DNA from: Maylandia zebra
Lineage: Eukaryota > Chordata > Actinopteri > Cichliformes > Cichlidae
Assembly (NCBI RefSeq): GCF_041146795.1
Contig: NC_135185.1
Coordinates: 23,394,529 to 23,458,528, forward strand
DNA length: 64,000 bases
Direction: 5' to 3'
Part shown: positions 25,405-37,534 of the stretch, piece by piece
How the letters are laid out: each line of letters begins with the position of its first letter
How positions within the stretch are numbered: the stretch's first letter is position 1
Position numbers and translations under genes: made by a program
The notes under the pieces: generated by a model
What the model was told of the DNA's origin: nothing
The model's input: the letters and a program-made list of their open reading frames with translations, nothing else
The model's database searches: none

Positions 25405-27253
25405 GTCGATACAGCATATTTATTTAGATATATATCTCTTCATTTAAAAGACTGACTCATAACAGTGTCCACTGCGTTTACCTGAGGACAGTGATTTTTA
25501 AAGAGGTCCAGCATCGACAAGTAAATGTAAAAATGAGCAACACAAAACGGCACAGGTGAAAGAGACAGATTTCCAGCTGGTTTGGGAGTTTTAAGTGGTT
25601 TGAAAAAACAAAACATTTATATAGTACCATATTTGGTAAACAAACATGCTGATGATCGAGTTGTTAACAAAACTATATCACAGTGACTAGAAACAGCCCC
25701 TTTTGACATAAACTCGAGGAGCTTCGGATTTGCATAAACCAAACAAAACAAAAAAAGACCCCATTGTCGACTCTGTTGTGTGCCAGACAATTAGTACTTC
25801 AAAAGTGGATTGAAGTCGTCAGCTAGATCACACATTTCACAGTGTTACAGAAACTGCTGTAGACCTCCAAACACAAAAAGCTTCTTTACTCACTCAAGTA
25901 AAAATGTAATTGAGTTTGAACAGAGAGCAAAGGCAAAGAGAACAAGAGGTGAAACATGCGGCTGAAGAACTGCTTCAATCTTCTTTCAATTTCACTCCTT
26001 TTTTGGCACAACTGGAGTCGCTTTCTCAGCTGTCATTTGCTAATTGAGTTTAGCCGGCGCATCAATGCCAGTCCTCTGGAGAGGGATACCAGCAGTGGTG
26101 GGCATTACAGGGCTTTTTTGGATTAGGTTGAGTTCAGGGCCAGTTTTCCACTCCAAGTCTGGTTCTCTGTGCCACCTTGCACATTGAGGGGTAACGTTGT
26201 CCCAACAGGACATTCTTCCACCCCAGCACCACACACATCCCGTCTCTACAAGGTGTCTCTTCATCCCCAGAAAGGGCACAAAGCCCATCTGCTTCTACAG
26301 TAAGCCAGACTTATCAGTCAGATCTTTAATTTTGATAATAATACAAGTGCTGCCTCAATATAGCTACAGGCAACCCTGCCACTGACATGTAGATCTACCG
26401 CTTCCTCACATGACAGACTACTTGCTTTTGATTGCTTTTTGTTTTTAAAGTTGACATTTGCTTTTCTCACTGCTGGGTTTACATGGAAAAGCTGCATTGT
26501 CATATTGACTTGAGCAATTGAGACATATACAGTGAAACCACCATATAGGCTAAAAGGGTAATTATACCCACTAAACGTAAACAGTTTTACTCATATGTGC
26601 CTTAATAACTCTCTGGGAATTACATCTGTCCTTTTTTCCCCCTTGCTGAACACTTCTAACAGAAGCTGATTGATTTAAACAATCCAGCTTATACTGCTAA
26701 TGTGAATATTAGCAGAAGTCAAATCATCATACATACACGTTCTGTACTATGGCTCTGCTCCATTCATGATTTAAAAAAATTATTACAGCATACAATAAAA
26801 TACATTTCAAAAATATGAATATCTAACAAGTATGACAAATACCAACAGCAGTATTTTCTGACACAGGTCCATACCGAGGTCCCAAACAACAAACCATGAT
26901 AAACACCTACTACATGAAACGGATAAAAATGGACAGACGGCAAGCTAAATAACAGTGATTACACAAGAAAAGTCACAGAAAGGGCAAGTGATACATCATT
27001 TACGATGAATTCCCTAAACCCAACACAGTTTAATATGGTTAACATTCTCCCCCCCCCCCCAGAAAGCTCTTTCCACTGAAGCCATGCATACCATCGTGGG
27101 TGCACTTATTTTTGTCTTTCTAAGGCATGGAGCACTAGGTCCCACCATGGGATCCTTTAGCTCACTGGACTGAACAAGTGTAGACAAATGAGTCCTCAGT
27201 CTTTGCTGAGTACAGGTGGTAACACGTCATTGTTCATTCGCAACTGTATTTCC
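25405..27253 (-). other. lclat1: lclat1 3' UTR (probable)
   Basis: Noncoding sequence downstream of the lclat1 stop on the minus strand. The first strong poly(A) signal on that strand is AATAAA (complement of TTTATT at about 25418-25423), which would put the 3' end near 25.4 kb. It includes a C10 run at 27050-27060. Confidence 0.45.
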
Positions 27254-30200
27254 TCACTTCATTTTTCCATCTAGCAATTTATTGTTCTCACTGACGTCAG
27301 CAGACATCGACTTCCAGTATCGATGGCAGGCCATCTCCAGCATCTCAAGCCCACCAAAGCGCTTGTGCTGAGCTATGTACACTCCAACCATGATCAGGAA
27401 GTAAAGCCTGAAAGGAGCCCAGAGCCACAGGCCAGTGAAACACAGAGCAATGAAGCTGCTCCAATACAGCAGCGAGGCCGCTTTGATCAGAGTAACTCGC
27501 AGCTCTGACTTACAGGGTGGTACTCGTGCAATGCCATCCCTGTCAAAGGCGCGGGGCTGCCCTGAGTAAAAGTCCCGTAACCGGACCTCCTTTTCAGCCC
27601 AGCGCTCCCGACACCAAGATTCTAAGTCAGAGGAAGAGGTGGGAAGTGCAGACACTGGATAGCGCCGGACATGGAAATGGATCTCACGTGGGAAATGGCC
27701 GGATATGAGGTGGCGTTCTGTCTGTGGGATGTTCTTAGGGTAGGCGACTGTAATGTCATGGACGGCATCCAAATTATCACCTAGGAAAAAAGTAAAAAAC
27801 AAGTACAATTTAAAATGATGAATGGGAGAATAACACGACTTACTATTTTAAAAAGATGAAAGCAAATTCATTTAGAAGTGTGAAAAACTCTACTTCCGAT
27901 CCAGAACCACAAACAGTAAATCTTTTAGACATGAAGACAAGCCACTGCAGGGAGAATTATTATCTCTCTTACAAAACCACACTAGTTCACTGGCCCCGTT
28001 ACTCAGACACCTCCAATTATCCAGTAACTCGCCGTTTTAAAACTACCGTCATCACTGATCTACAGTGCCCTTGTATACACAGGGGGAACAAAATAGATTA
28101 CCAAAAGCACAGGATGACACCCGCAAGCGCTGCTCTCACAGTAAAAATAGAGCTTAGAGGGGCACAGTGGATATGGACAGGGAGAACATGATCAGCATGA
28201 GTATGTCAGTCAGTGGCATAAAGAAAGGGAGATGAAAATTGGCTTAGTCTGACGATATCACAGTGTTTCACAACACCTGCTTGGAGAGTCTGTGTCACTG
28301 CTGAGCATGCAGGGTTGGTGGGGGGGGGTGAGACAGCAGGACCAGAGATGGTATTTATTTAAGACCTTTGGAAGACTGCCAGGTTGAGCTCACACAGAAA
28401 TATGATAATATCGGGTAGCTGTAATGACTGGCATTGGGATGAAGCATATGTCTGAGACTCTGAAGAATAACAGGTATAATCCCTCCTTGTATGAACAGCG
28501 TCAGTGGAATAAGTACAGTCATCGTAGCAGCGTGTCATTTTCAGTTGGTTTTAGAGATAAAATATTTCCGTCCTCATGACAGGCTTTGTGTCCTGGTTAT
28601 TTTCATGTGAACGCATTACACTGTCTGGCTGCCAACTATCCTTAACGTGTCTATTACAAGTAAATCGGTCACGTGTTTAATGTAGATGATTTCAGAAGCT
28701 GTTAATGTCCTTCAAAGCTGACCTTTTCGTAGTCGGTCCACAATGAAGGTGAATCCTGTGGTGCGGGGATGAAGAACATACTCAAACTTCGGCAGGCTGT
28801 TCTGTGCAGCAAACGCGTCGCTCTTTGCCCTTGTATTTTCTGCAGAAGACACACACCATAAAACTTGAGTAAAAACTCTGTAAAAACATATCATGTTACT
28901 CATTCTCTCCAGGATAAATGTTTTTACTGGGATGCAATCAAGACTCTAAGTTTGTATCATATGACTGCTTTAAGAAGAGTGCATAAACCTTTATGTAGGC
29001 ACAAAAAATAAGGTAAATAAACCAAGAATTGTTTTAAGATGCTAGGAGTATTAGCTGTCTGTATTCATTTTGACTTTGTACTTTAAAACTATTAAACTTA
29101 GAGTACCTTTACGATGAAATTTATACTGTCAAACCAAAATACCATGGACAAGATTAACTGTTGCATATTAGATAGCCTTAATAATAACAACAGCCGAACT
29201 CATGGGGATACATAATCAAAAAATTCCAGTGTACTATTATAAAAATAGAAGTAACAATAACAACATGGGTTACGGGATATGATTAGATTCATTAATACAC
29301 CCACTAAAGATAAACATTTATCCATTTATAAAAATCCATTGGGGGGCATAAACACAGGAAAGGTGACTATTTATTAGCCAAACATTCCTCGGGAACTTGT
29401 TGCTGGAACATGTAAACTATATCATGACTCATAAGTTATATTATGCAACAAGAAGCAAATTCAGACAGAGTACTCAGACAACAGACAGCTCTGTTGATCA
29501 CACCTGTTCTCTTAAACAAAGCTGTTTGTCATTCCTACACAGTCTCTTATTCAATTCAGTTTTAAAAGCTTTATTAAAAAGTTTGCTCTGACCTTGATCC
29601 TTTAGTCTGTATGCCTCTAGGATAAGCAGTGTGGGACTAATGAACTTCCACGTAAGAAGTCAACATACCGTGTATATATCCCCTTGTTTCTTGCGTCAAA
29701 TCAAGCCTTGAAGTCTAAGAGGCTTACTTGCAAACACACTCGCAAGGGTGCAAACATAACACCAACTGTAAAGTAATACTTAGACCCTACTGGCTAATTA
29801 TGATGTAACTACATTCAGCTCAACATGACATCATGATATGTAAATGGGAGTTAAGCTTCTCCCAGTAATGCTACTCAGGACTTTGACTGGCTCAAATGGG
29901 ATCTGAAGGGCCTTTAGGCACAAGTGTCACTCTTGCTTAGACCGAGAGATCAGAGCATTCTTGCAGAAATGGCAGTGACAAGAGATTTAGATATGTCTTA
30001 TCACTCTGAAATTGTGTTTGCATAACAGTGTCGAGCGCAAAGGCATGCAACAGGTGGAGCGCTACGCTGAGCTCTGGAAGCCGACTGGTGGGTAACACAT
30101 TTTCAGAGTAATAACTGAAATATGGACAGACTGCCCCATGAATGAATTAAACACTGCAAGGTTTACACTTCACCGGTAAGGTCGGTGCCTTCTGGGAAGA

Positions 30201-31403
30201 GCAGCAACTGTAAGGGCTCTCTGATGTCACAAAAGTAGTCCAGCATGTTCTCCAAATGCTTCTTGTCCTCCTCCCAACGACGCTGAATGAAGACAAAGCA
30301 GGCAACCTGCATTGCCCAACCTGCAAAGCAAATATTAAGTTGTCACATGTCTGCTTATCAAGGTAAACTGGCTAACATCTTAAAGTAGGAGCTGAACTTG
30401 TATAACACATTAGTGCTCTAACTTTACATCATAATGTTCCTCTTTTATATTTACATTCAGCCAAGTCAGTCTTAATGGTTTTATCTCCTCTTTCAGCATA
30501 TATTACATTATAGTTTGTGTAAGTGTACACGAGTGTCTTTGTGTGTAGGAAAGGGCAAGGCACCCACTGTATACCCACCAAAGCCAGGAACAGCCTTAAG
30601 CGCAGCCTTGAGGCAGATCTTTTCCAGACGAAGGTAGCTGTACCTGAGCAGACAACACCAAAGGAACATCCAGTCCAGGCGGGTACGGTGGTTCATGATG
30701 ATCACGCTCCGCTCTCCGGGAATGAAACCATCACCTGTTATTACCACCTTCACTCCAAATACTAGCTCCAGCAAGGACTAGAAAAGAGAGACAAGGATGG
30801 AGGGAGCATAAAAGAACCGAAAGGGAAGCGAGGGTGACAGATAGGAAGGTGGTCAAGGATGATGACAGGAAAATCATAGAAAGGGAGGAGGCGGAACTAG
30901 GAAGAGGTAAAAGAGCCAAAAGAATGAGAAGATAATAAGATACTGGTACTGGTTGGATATTATTGCCATTGTTCATGGTCATATAACCAATCACAGGTGA
31001 TTTTACATGGCACCACCTTGTGTTTCATCTGATAACGAGCAGGTATACGATCATCAATTGTTGCAGTCATGATACACAAGACCTTTGCCTTGTTCTCAGG
31101 CATAATTGGAATAAATGAAGTATAGTTTTGACAAATTAAGAGAAAAGGCATATTTTCATCAGCCTATGCACAGGTAACTTAAGACCATCTGTCGCACACA
31201 AGTAGGTTAAGAAAAGGGTAAGCTGGTGTACGCACCACAGGTAGGGTGAGCCAGGTAGCCACAATTCGATCACTGAGCCAGCGGTACCAAGCAGGAGACA
31301 ACAACATGAGGGGTAAAACTGGCCCCAGCATGAAGACGCTCCCGAAGAAACTACCCAAAAACAGGGTCACCACAAAGTACAGGCCCCGCACTGACACAGC
31401 CAT
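27254..31403 (-). CDS. lclat1: lysocardiolipin/lysophospholipid acyltransferase 1 (five coding exons)
   Basis: ER and mitochondria-associated membrane acyltransferase of the AGPAT/LPLAT family that re-acylates lysocardiolipin and lysophosphatidylinositol. Exons: 31236-31403, 30579-30777, 30174-30320, 28723-28839, 27254-27780; phases close to 385 codons plus TGA, near the 376-residue vertebrate form. The hydrophobic N-terminus begins MAVSVRGLYFVVTLFLG. The catalytic NHX4D motif is NHRTRLD (residues about 85-91) and the second acyltransferase motif is FPEGT (about 164-168); TTGFTFIVDRLRKG and NLDAVHDITVAYP follow. Two hydrophobic segments lie in the last exon, which ends in lysine-containing KMK. 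The first ATG falls immediately after an acceptor (CTTGCAG), so at least one upstream noncoding exon must exist further right, possibly near 48.3 kb. Confidence 0.97.
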
Positions 31404-32755
31404 CTGCAAGAGATGAACAAGACAAGATTAGCTGAGTACAAGTCCATACAGAATAAACATAACAGTTTTAAAGAAACACTGTTTTATTAAGTGGGTGGAT
31501 GATGACAGTCACTGTATTCCAGACTTGGATCTCTGCTATGGAAAGAAGCTAAGAAGAAGAACATTGATAATATGAAACAAATGTGGTTTTTAGCGGTCTC
31601 GCCAAAAGCAAAGATTGCAGTTCTGTTGCTCTTTTAATATATTTACCCACAAACAGTGGAAAATCCAGGGCAGACATTCCTAGGGTGGAATGTAAATGGG
31701 GGAACCTTTTGGTCTGTGGGTGACAGATTGTGGGTGCACAGTCACTAAATCACGTTTTGTTGTGGTTTTGGAATTATTCACTGAATGTACTGCTGGAGAA
31801 ACTTTCTGTTATTCTTAATAAAATGGCTTTGTTGAATGAAGATCTTAAACTATCACTCAAGTATAATCAGGAACAGAACAGAAGAATTAAAATATTGTAA
31901 CAGGAACTTGGATGCAATCAATATGGCAATATATGGAGTGTTAAGACACTGAAAGCAAAAAAGCCTGGAAAATGATACTCTTACATTGAAAGTCTCAACT
32001 GATTAGGAATGCTAGGTATGTTTTTACTGCATTGGGTGTGTGCTTAGGATCACTGTCATGCTTAATAATGAAGCTATTGCTAGTCAGATGCTTTCCAGAT
32101 GGTACTGTATGATGGATGATGGAAAACCTGACAGTCCTTTTCAGTATTCATAATCCCATCAGTTTTGTCAACATACCCAAATCATGACAAAGCCTCCACC
32201 ATGTTTAACAGATTGCTGTAGCTGCTTGCTGTTGTACCTCTCTCCTTAACCTCCAAACTGATGACTATTTGAACGAAGGTGCTATAAGATTGATTGCCAC
32301 CGATTTTTCCAGTGATTGCTAGTGATCTTTGGTTCAATCCACTGAGACCATTTCTGATGGGGCAAACAGTGGATGGACTGGTTCATATATTGTACTTTTC
32401 TGCTCTTTTCTACTCTAGCATTCAAAACGCTTTATACAACATGCCTTATTCAATTCACACAAGCACTTTTTTTCTACAGCTATGTGCCTTTCTATCTAAC
32501 ATTCCTACTCCGATGGGGCAATTTAGGGTTCCGCATCTTGCCCAAGCGTACTTAAGCCCCTTTCACATAGAAAGCAACATGTGCTGCGCTGACCGCTAGC
32601 TGGAGAAAATGGCCCAAAAATTGTGTTACACTCCACTTTTACTTGTTTCTTCATCCCTTGCATTAGGGACCTTTTTTATGCTTGAATTATTTTATAAGTT
32701 AGTGTTAACTGGTCTACCAAGGAATAGAATGGAAGGAAATGAGTGAAAAAGTAGC
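31404..32755. other. upstream or first intron of lclat1, with repeat debris
   Basis: No exon recognised. About 31980-32260 resembles a low-copy decayed teleost interspersed repeat. About 32350-32560 contains GTGGATGGACTGGTTCATAT and CGCTTTATACAACATGCC, sequence I recognise as a common fish dispersed repeat. Neither has clear termini here. Confidence 0.4.
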
Positions 32756-33682
32756 CAGTGTATAAAGTAAAGAACCTAAAGACTACTTTTAAAGGTTAGA
32801 AGTAATGAGTACAAATACTTACTTACTTAGAATTTTCTGTAATTGAGTAGTTATTTTTCTGACAACTTTTTACTTTTACTCCCTACATTTTTAAACAAAT
32901 ATCTTTACTTTCTACTCCTTACATTTTCAAAACAGGCTCCTGGTTTTTGGTTTAACATTTAAGGGGAGTTATTATTTCACGTCACTGCAGGTCTTCAAAC
33001 AGCAAACTGATTTGAGCCTAAACAACACATGAAAGCCAGTCCTATTTGTATATTAATCACCAGGCGACATTGCATAAAAAGGGATCAAAGAGGCAAAACG
33101 GTGTGCCATAGTTAGGGGTTAAAGTGGGCCTGGAACAAGTGCAGATGTCCATAATTTGCAGTTGTGGTACTTCAGTATTTAGCTAGCTCTAAGAAAGAGG
33201 AGTGAGTATAAAGGGAATACCTTTTTTTACGTGGCAGGTAAAAAAAATGCAAAATTTCTATCACCTCAACAAACATCAGCAAACCCACAAATTGTTTCTG
33301 TGCAGTTTGTCACAATATGCCTTCTACCTTAAAAGCTACAGCTGCTATATTTCACAGGGGAGAGAATGAGAACTAAAACCACTCAAGATAGAGAAAGACG
33401 GGACCGGAGAGGAAGAAGAGAGAATTCTATTTAAAGGTAATAACTGCTCATGATAGTTGATCAACTGGAACTTGAAAGCTTACATGCAAGTCCTGATTTT
33501 TTTATGTCAGATGTTATCTGTATATGTGAAGCAATGACTTTTCATATTGTGAAGCGTTCTGCAAAACAAACTGAGGTATGCCAAGTTTGTGTTATTCAAA
33601 AGCGGCATGAAAATACTCTGCAGCTTAGTGCAGCATAAACAATTTAGATTTGCCGTACTGTGATGGATTTAAAGCAAAGAAC

Positions 33683-33873
33683 GTTGGGTTACTTAACGTA
33701 ATCCCTGGTTCTTTGATAACAGAGTGAGGTGTTTCACTATGGGAATCGCCTCGGCGTGACCAACTACGGAAGCTCCAATGACACCACGTCTGTCTATGAC
33801 AGACCTGTCGAGCCGTGCTCAGGGCTCCGCCCCCTCGTACTAACACGGCCGACCAGCTCCTCCTAACTCATTC
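33683..33873 (+). repeat. DIRS inverted terminal repeat, 3' side of element
   Basis: From GGTGTTTCACTATGGG (about 33732) to CCTAACTCATTC this is the near-exact reverse complement of 39558-39706. The outermost 50 bases (33683-33731) differ from the other end and are instead complementary to the first half of the internal complementary region. Confidence 0.9.
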
Positions 33874-33915
33874 CAAGCAGATTTCTTTCCGTGCCTAAGC
33901 AAGGAGGGAAGTGTT

Positions 33916-34009
33916 GGTGAAACACCTCACTCTGTTATCAAAGAACCAGGGATTACGTTAAGTAACCCAACGTTCTTTTTCTAACTTCGCTCGGTGTTTC
34001 ACTATGGGA
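33916..34009 (+). repeat. DIRS internal complementary region (ICR)
   Basis: A two-part sequence. 33916-33971 (GGTGAAACACCTCACTCTG onward to AACCCAAC) is the reverse complement of the left tip 33683-33740. 33972-34009 (GTTCTTTTTCTAACTTCGC onward) is the reverse complement of the right tip 39687-39724. The two tips are thus joined back-to-back in an internal copy. This is the template used to circularise DIRS cDNA, and its place just inside the 3' repeat agrees with DIRS-1. Confidence 0.9.
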
Positions 34010-34072
34010 GATATGGCCCACTCCCGGATTGCGCCAGCTCCCGAAGCTACTCTCCAGTGCTACTCCAGGATC

Positions 34073-37000
34073 TCAGGTCGAACCTGAGGCACCAGAATCC
34101 AGCACCGTCTGAGCCAGGGATGACTGTGCAACATCCAGCCGATAAAACCGGACAAACGTGTGCGGCGTAGCCCAGCTTGCTGCCGCACAAATATCCTGGA
34201 CTGATACACCTCTGAACAACGCCCAGGATGTGGCCACACCCCTAGTGGAGTGTGCTCGGAGTCCCGGGGGGGCCTGCAAGCCCTTACAGCTATAAGCCAG
34301 AGCTAAGGCCTCTACAATCCAATGAGCTAGTCTCTGGCGTGATACGGGCCTGCCCTTGTGAGGGGAGGCCCAGGAAACAAACAGCTGATCCGACTTCCTG
34401 AATCCAGCTGTTCTGTCAACATAAGTCCCCAAGGCCCGGACAGGGCACAAAGTGTTCAGCCTCTGCTCCCTCTCGGAAGAGAATGGAGGGGGGTGAAAAG
34501 CTAGGAGCTCTACTGTAGGGCACCTGTATGATGTTTCCAACACTTTAGGGACAAAGGCTGGGTTAGGCCTCAGGAGTGCTTTAGTGAGTCCCGGGGCCAA
34601 CTGTAGACAAGAGGGGTGAATAGACAGAGCCTGTAATTCACTAACTCGCTTGGCTGTGGTTAGAGCCAACAGCAGAGTGGTTTTAAGAGAGAGAAACTTC
34701 AACCCCACTGCCCCAATAGGCTCAAAGGGGTGGTGGGAGAGGGCGTCTAAAACGACTGACAGATCCCATAAAGGGACCAGTGGTCTAGAAACTGGGAGCG
34801 TTCGACGCGCTCCTCTCATGAAGTGACCTACAAGGGGGTGCTGCCCAGCAGGTTTATCACCAAACCCCACGTGGCAGGCTGAAATAGCTGCTAAATAGAC
34901 CTTTATAGTGGAAAAAGCTTTCCTTTTGTCCAGCAAGTCTTGAAGAAAACACAACAGCTCCACCACTGAACACTGAAAAGGGATAATCTGCTTTTCATGG
35001 CACCACTCTTCAAAAACACGCCATTTACTGCTGTAAATGGAACGGGTGGAGGAGGCTCTGGCATTCTGAATGGTTTCAATAACCTTCGGAGGCATGCCTG
35101 CTGCCTTCAAATTCCACCTTTCACGGGCCAGGCCCAGAGAGCAACCTGGTCTGGATGGGGATGGTATATCTCCCCACGCGCCTGAGACAGAAGGTCCCTG
35201 CGGATGGGGAGTGGCCATGGCTCGTCCACCAGAAGCTGGATGATTTCTGCTATCCAGTGTTTGGATGGCCACCGTGGAGCTATTAAAATCAGAGACAGCC
35301 CCTGATCCCTCACTCTGATCAGTGTTGGGGAGATCAGGCTGAGGGGAGGGAAAGCATACAGCAGAGTTTTTGGCCAAGGATGGGCCAGCGCATCCACGCC
35401 CAGTGGCGCGTGTGCGTCTGACAGGGAGAAAAAACAGGGGGCACTGTGTGTTTTCTCGCGAGGCGAAGAGATCTACGGCAGCCCGGCCGTATCTCTGCCA
35501 AATCTGCTCCACCACCTGTGGGTGAAGCCTCCATTCTCCGAACAGTGGATTTCCTCTGGACAGGAGGTCCGCCCCCCTGTTCAGAATTCCTGGCACGTGA
35601 GTTGCCCGAAGGGAGAGGAGCCGAGTGCTGCTCCACATAATTATTTCCCTGGCTAACCTGTGTAGCTGCCGGGAACGGGTGCCGCCCTGGCGGTTGATAT
35701 AAGCAACTACAGTGGAGTTGTCTGTTTTCACTAAAACATGTTGACCCCGGAGATACGGCAGAAAATGCCGTAAGGCTAGGAGCACCGCGCGGAGCTCCAG
35801 CACATTTATGTGATTCAGAGTGAGTCTCTGTGACCAAACGCCATTCACTGCTCTGCCCATCATAGTTGCACCCCAACCTGACAGGGATGCATCTGTGGTC
35901 AGCGTCACCCTGGATGATACTGCCCCGAGCGGTACCCCCGCCGCGAGAGCTGTTGGGCTCCTCCAGGGCCGGAGAGCCGCAATACACGGCTGCGTTATTT
36001 TTACACCACGACTGAGATGTCGGCGAGGGCACAGCTGCAGAGAAGCGACCCACCGCTGAAAATCTCTCATCATAAGCAGCCCCAAGTGTACCACCGATAT
36101 CACCGAGGCCATGAGGCCGAGGAGGCGGAGACAGAGTCGGAACCGCACGACTTTCCCCAGCTGAAAACGGGAAAGACAGTGAGTGAAGGATGCGATCCTC
36201 CGCTCTGAAAGTGCGATACGATAAGAGATGGAGTCTATTCTGAGCCCCAGATACTCTGTAAACTGTGCGGGTTCCAAGTGGCTCTTTTCCAGGTTGATAG
36301 TGAACCCAAGCTCCGTGAGGTGATTCACCACCACCTCGGAGTCTTTGATCGCCTGCTCGCGCGATCGTGAGCATATTAGATAATCGTCTATGTAAGAAAA
36401 TATTCTGATGCCGCTGTTCCTTAACGGAGACAGCGCTGCCTCCACACATTTGCTGAACACCCTCGGAGCTAAGGATAGCCCGAATGGGATAGTTTGAAAC
36501 TCGTACGCTACGCTCTGATAAGCGAACCTGAGATATTTCCTGTGTGGAGGATAAATGGCGATGTAAAAATATGCGTCTGATAGGTCGATTGTAACAAACC
36601 AATCGCCTGTGTGAATTGAGCGACAAAGCATCTTGCGTGTGAGCATTCTGAACGTGTACTTTCTCAAATGCTTGTTTAACACACGCAGATCCAGAATAGG
36701 ACGGAGCGACGTTCCGTCCTTTTTCGGGATGAGGAAATAGCGGGAGTAAAAGCCCTGCTGAGCTTCTTCGCTCGGAACCGCTCCGATCGCCTGTTTGTGT
36801 AACAGGGAGGATATTTCCTCCTCCAGCACATTCGCTGAATCGCGACTGGCCACAGAAGCTAACACTCCGCCGAATCTCGGTGGTTTTGCCGCAAACTGTA
36901 GTCTGTAACCATGGGAAATGGTTGACAAGACCCAGGGATGAACTGCGCATGCGCGCCACCGCTCCAGCCGCTCTGCGAGCGGGCCTCTGAAGAAGCGGTA

Positions 37001-37534
37001 GCGTGACGTCACCCCTGTCTCCCGGAAGGAGTTGGGGCTCTCCCCCTCGGGAAGAGCGTGAGCTCCCCCCGCTGGGAACAAAGACAAATTGCAGTGATTT
37101 TCTTTTGTTTTTATTTTGAAACTGGGGGGACATTCTGCCCTTGGCAAACTGCCTGGCTGCAGAAATGCACGTTTTATTTCTTTTGTTACCCCCAAACCAC
37201 AGTGAAGTGTCTGGTGACTCTGGGCAGTGCTTGGTGACACAGACAGAGTGTTTAGAAGTGTTTGGTGACACTGCGCCATTTGTCCACAAGTCTGTCCTCC
37301 CTGAACTGGAGGAGGAGACTGAGAGGGTGCTCCTGGTGAACTGGAAACTTCCGGAGACCCTGAACTTTGGAGTGATTTGGTTACCCCTTCTAACACCTTC
37401 CTTCTCTTTGGGGAAGAAAAGAGGGGTGACACAGAATGCTGCAGGTGTGCTAGGCTGACCGCTTCTTTTTCCCCTCTCCGGGGTGTGACGGCTTGTTCTT
37501 TGCAGCAACTGCTGCAAAGGAATGCTTGCCCCAA
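34073..37534 (-). CDS. DIRS pol-like open frame: reverse transcriptase, RNase H, tyrosine recombinase
   Basis: An uninterrupted 1153-codon frame starting MGQAFLCSSC, overlapping the gag-like frame by 85 nt. RT: RPILDLRVLNKHL (about residue 276), FVTIDLSDAYFYIAIYP, IPFGLSLAPRVFSK and the catalytic YIDD (about 379). RNase H: LTTDASLSGWGA (about 545), LELRAVLLAL and KTDNSTVVAYIN. Tyrosine recombinase: SSTRSIYSSKWRVFEEWC, a TTAKRVSEL box with the first Arg, HSTRG (about 1093) and the nucleophile region FVRFYRLD (about 1129). Between RNase H and recombinase (about 35110-35410) the conserved protein reads in another frame, so the continuous frame is probably a mutational fusion. I see no separate methyltransferase frame. 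Confidence 0.85.
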   Translation of the reverse strand: MGQAFLCSSCCKEQAVTPRRGEKEAVSLAHLQHSVSPLFSSPKRRKVLEGVTKSLQSSGSPEVSSSPGAPSQSPPPVQGGQTCGQMAQCHQTLLNTLSVSPSTAQSHQTLHCGLGVTKEIKRAFLQPGSLPRAECPPSFKIKTKENHCNLSLFPAGGAHALPEGESPNSFRETGVTSRYRFFRGPLAERLERWRACAVHPWVLSTISHGYRLQFAAKPPRFGGVLASVASRDSANVLEEEISSLLHKQAIGAVPSEEAQQGFYSRYFLIPKKDGTSLRPILDLRVLNKHLRKYTFRMLTRKMLCRSIHTGDWFVTIDLSDAYFYIAIYPPHRKYLRFAYQSVAYEFQTIPFGLSLAPRVFSKCVEAALSPLRNSGIRIFSYIDDYLICSRSREQAIKDSEVVVNHLTELGFTINLEKSHLEPAQFTEYLGLRIDSISYRIALSERRIASFTHCLSRFQLGKVVRFRLCLRLLGLMASVISVVHLGLLMMRDFQRWVASLQLCPRRHLSRGVKITQPCIAALRPWRSPTALAAGVPLGAVSSRVTLTTDASLSGWGATMMGRAVNGVWSQRLTLNHINVLELRAVLLALRHFLPYLRGQHVLVKTDNSTVVAYINRQGGTRSRQLHRLAREIIMWSSTRLLSLRATHVPGILNRGADLLSRGNPLFGEWRLHPQVVEQIWQRYGRAAVDLFASRENTQCPLFFLPVRRTRATGRGCAGPSLAKNSAVCFPSPQPDLPNTDQSEGSGAVSDFNSSTVAIQTLDSRNHPASGGRAMATPHPQGPSVSGAWGDIPSPSRPGCSLGLARERWNLKAAGMPPKVIETIQNARASSTRSIYSSKWRVFEEWCHEKQIIPFQCSVVELLCFLQDLLDKRKAFSTIKVYLAAISACHVGFGDKPAGQHPLVGHFMRGARRTLPVSRPLVPLWDLSVVLDALSHHPFEPIGAVGLKFLSLKTTLLLALTTAKRVSELQALSIHPSCLQLAPGLTKALLRPNPAFVPKVLETSYRCPTVELLAFHPPPFSSEREQRLNTLCPVRALGTYVDRTAGFRKSDQLFVSWASPHKGRPVSRQRLAHWIVEALALAYSCKGLQAPPGLRAHSTRGVATSWALFRGVSVQDICAAASWATPHTFVRFYRLDVAQSSLAQTVLDSGASGST

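Noticed and set aside
33625..33846. Minus-strand open frame of 73 codons
   Set aside because: It spans the DIRS terminal repeat and the adjacent host sequence and encodes nothing recognisable.
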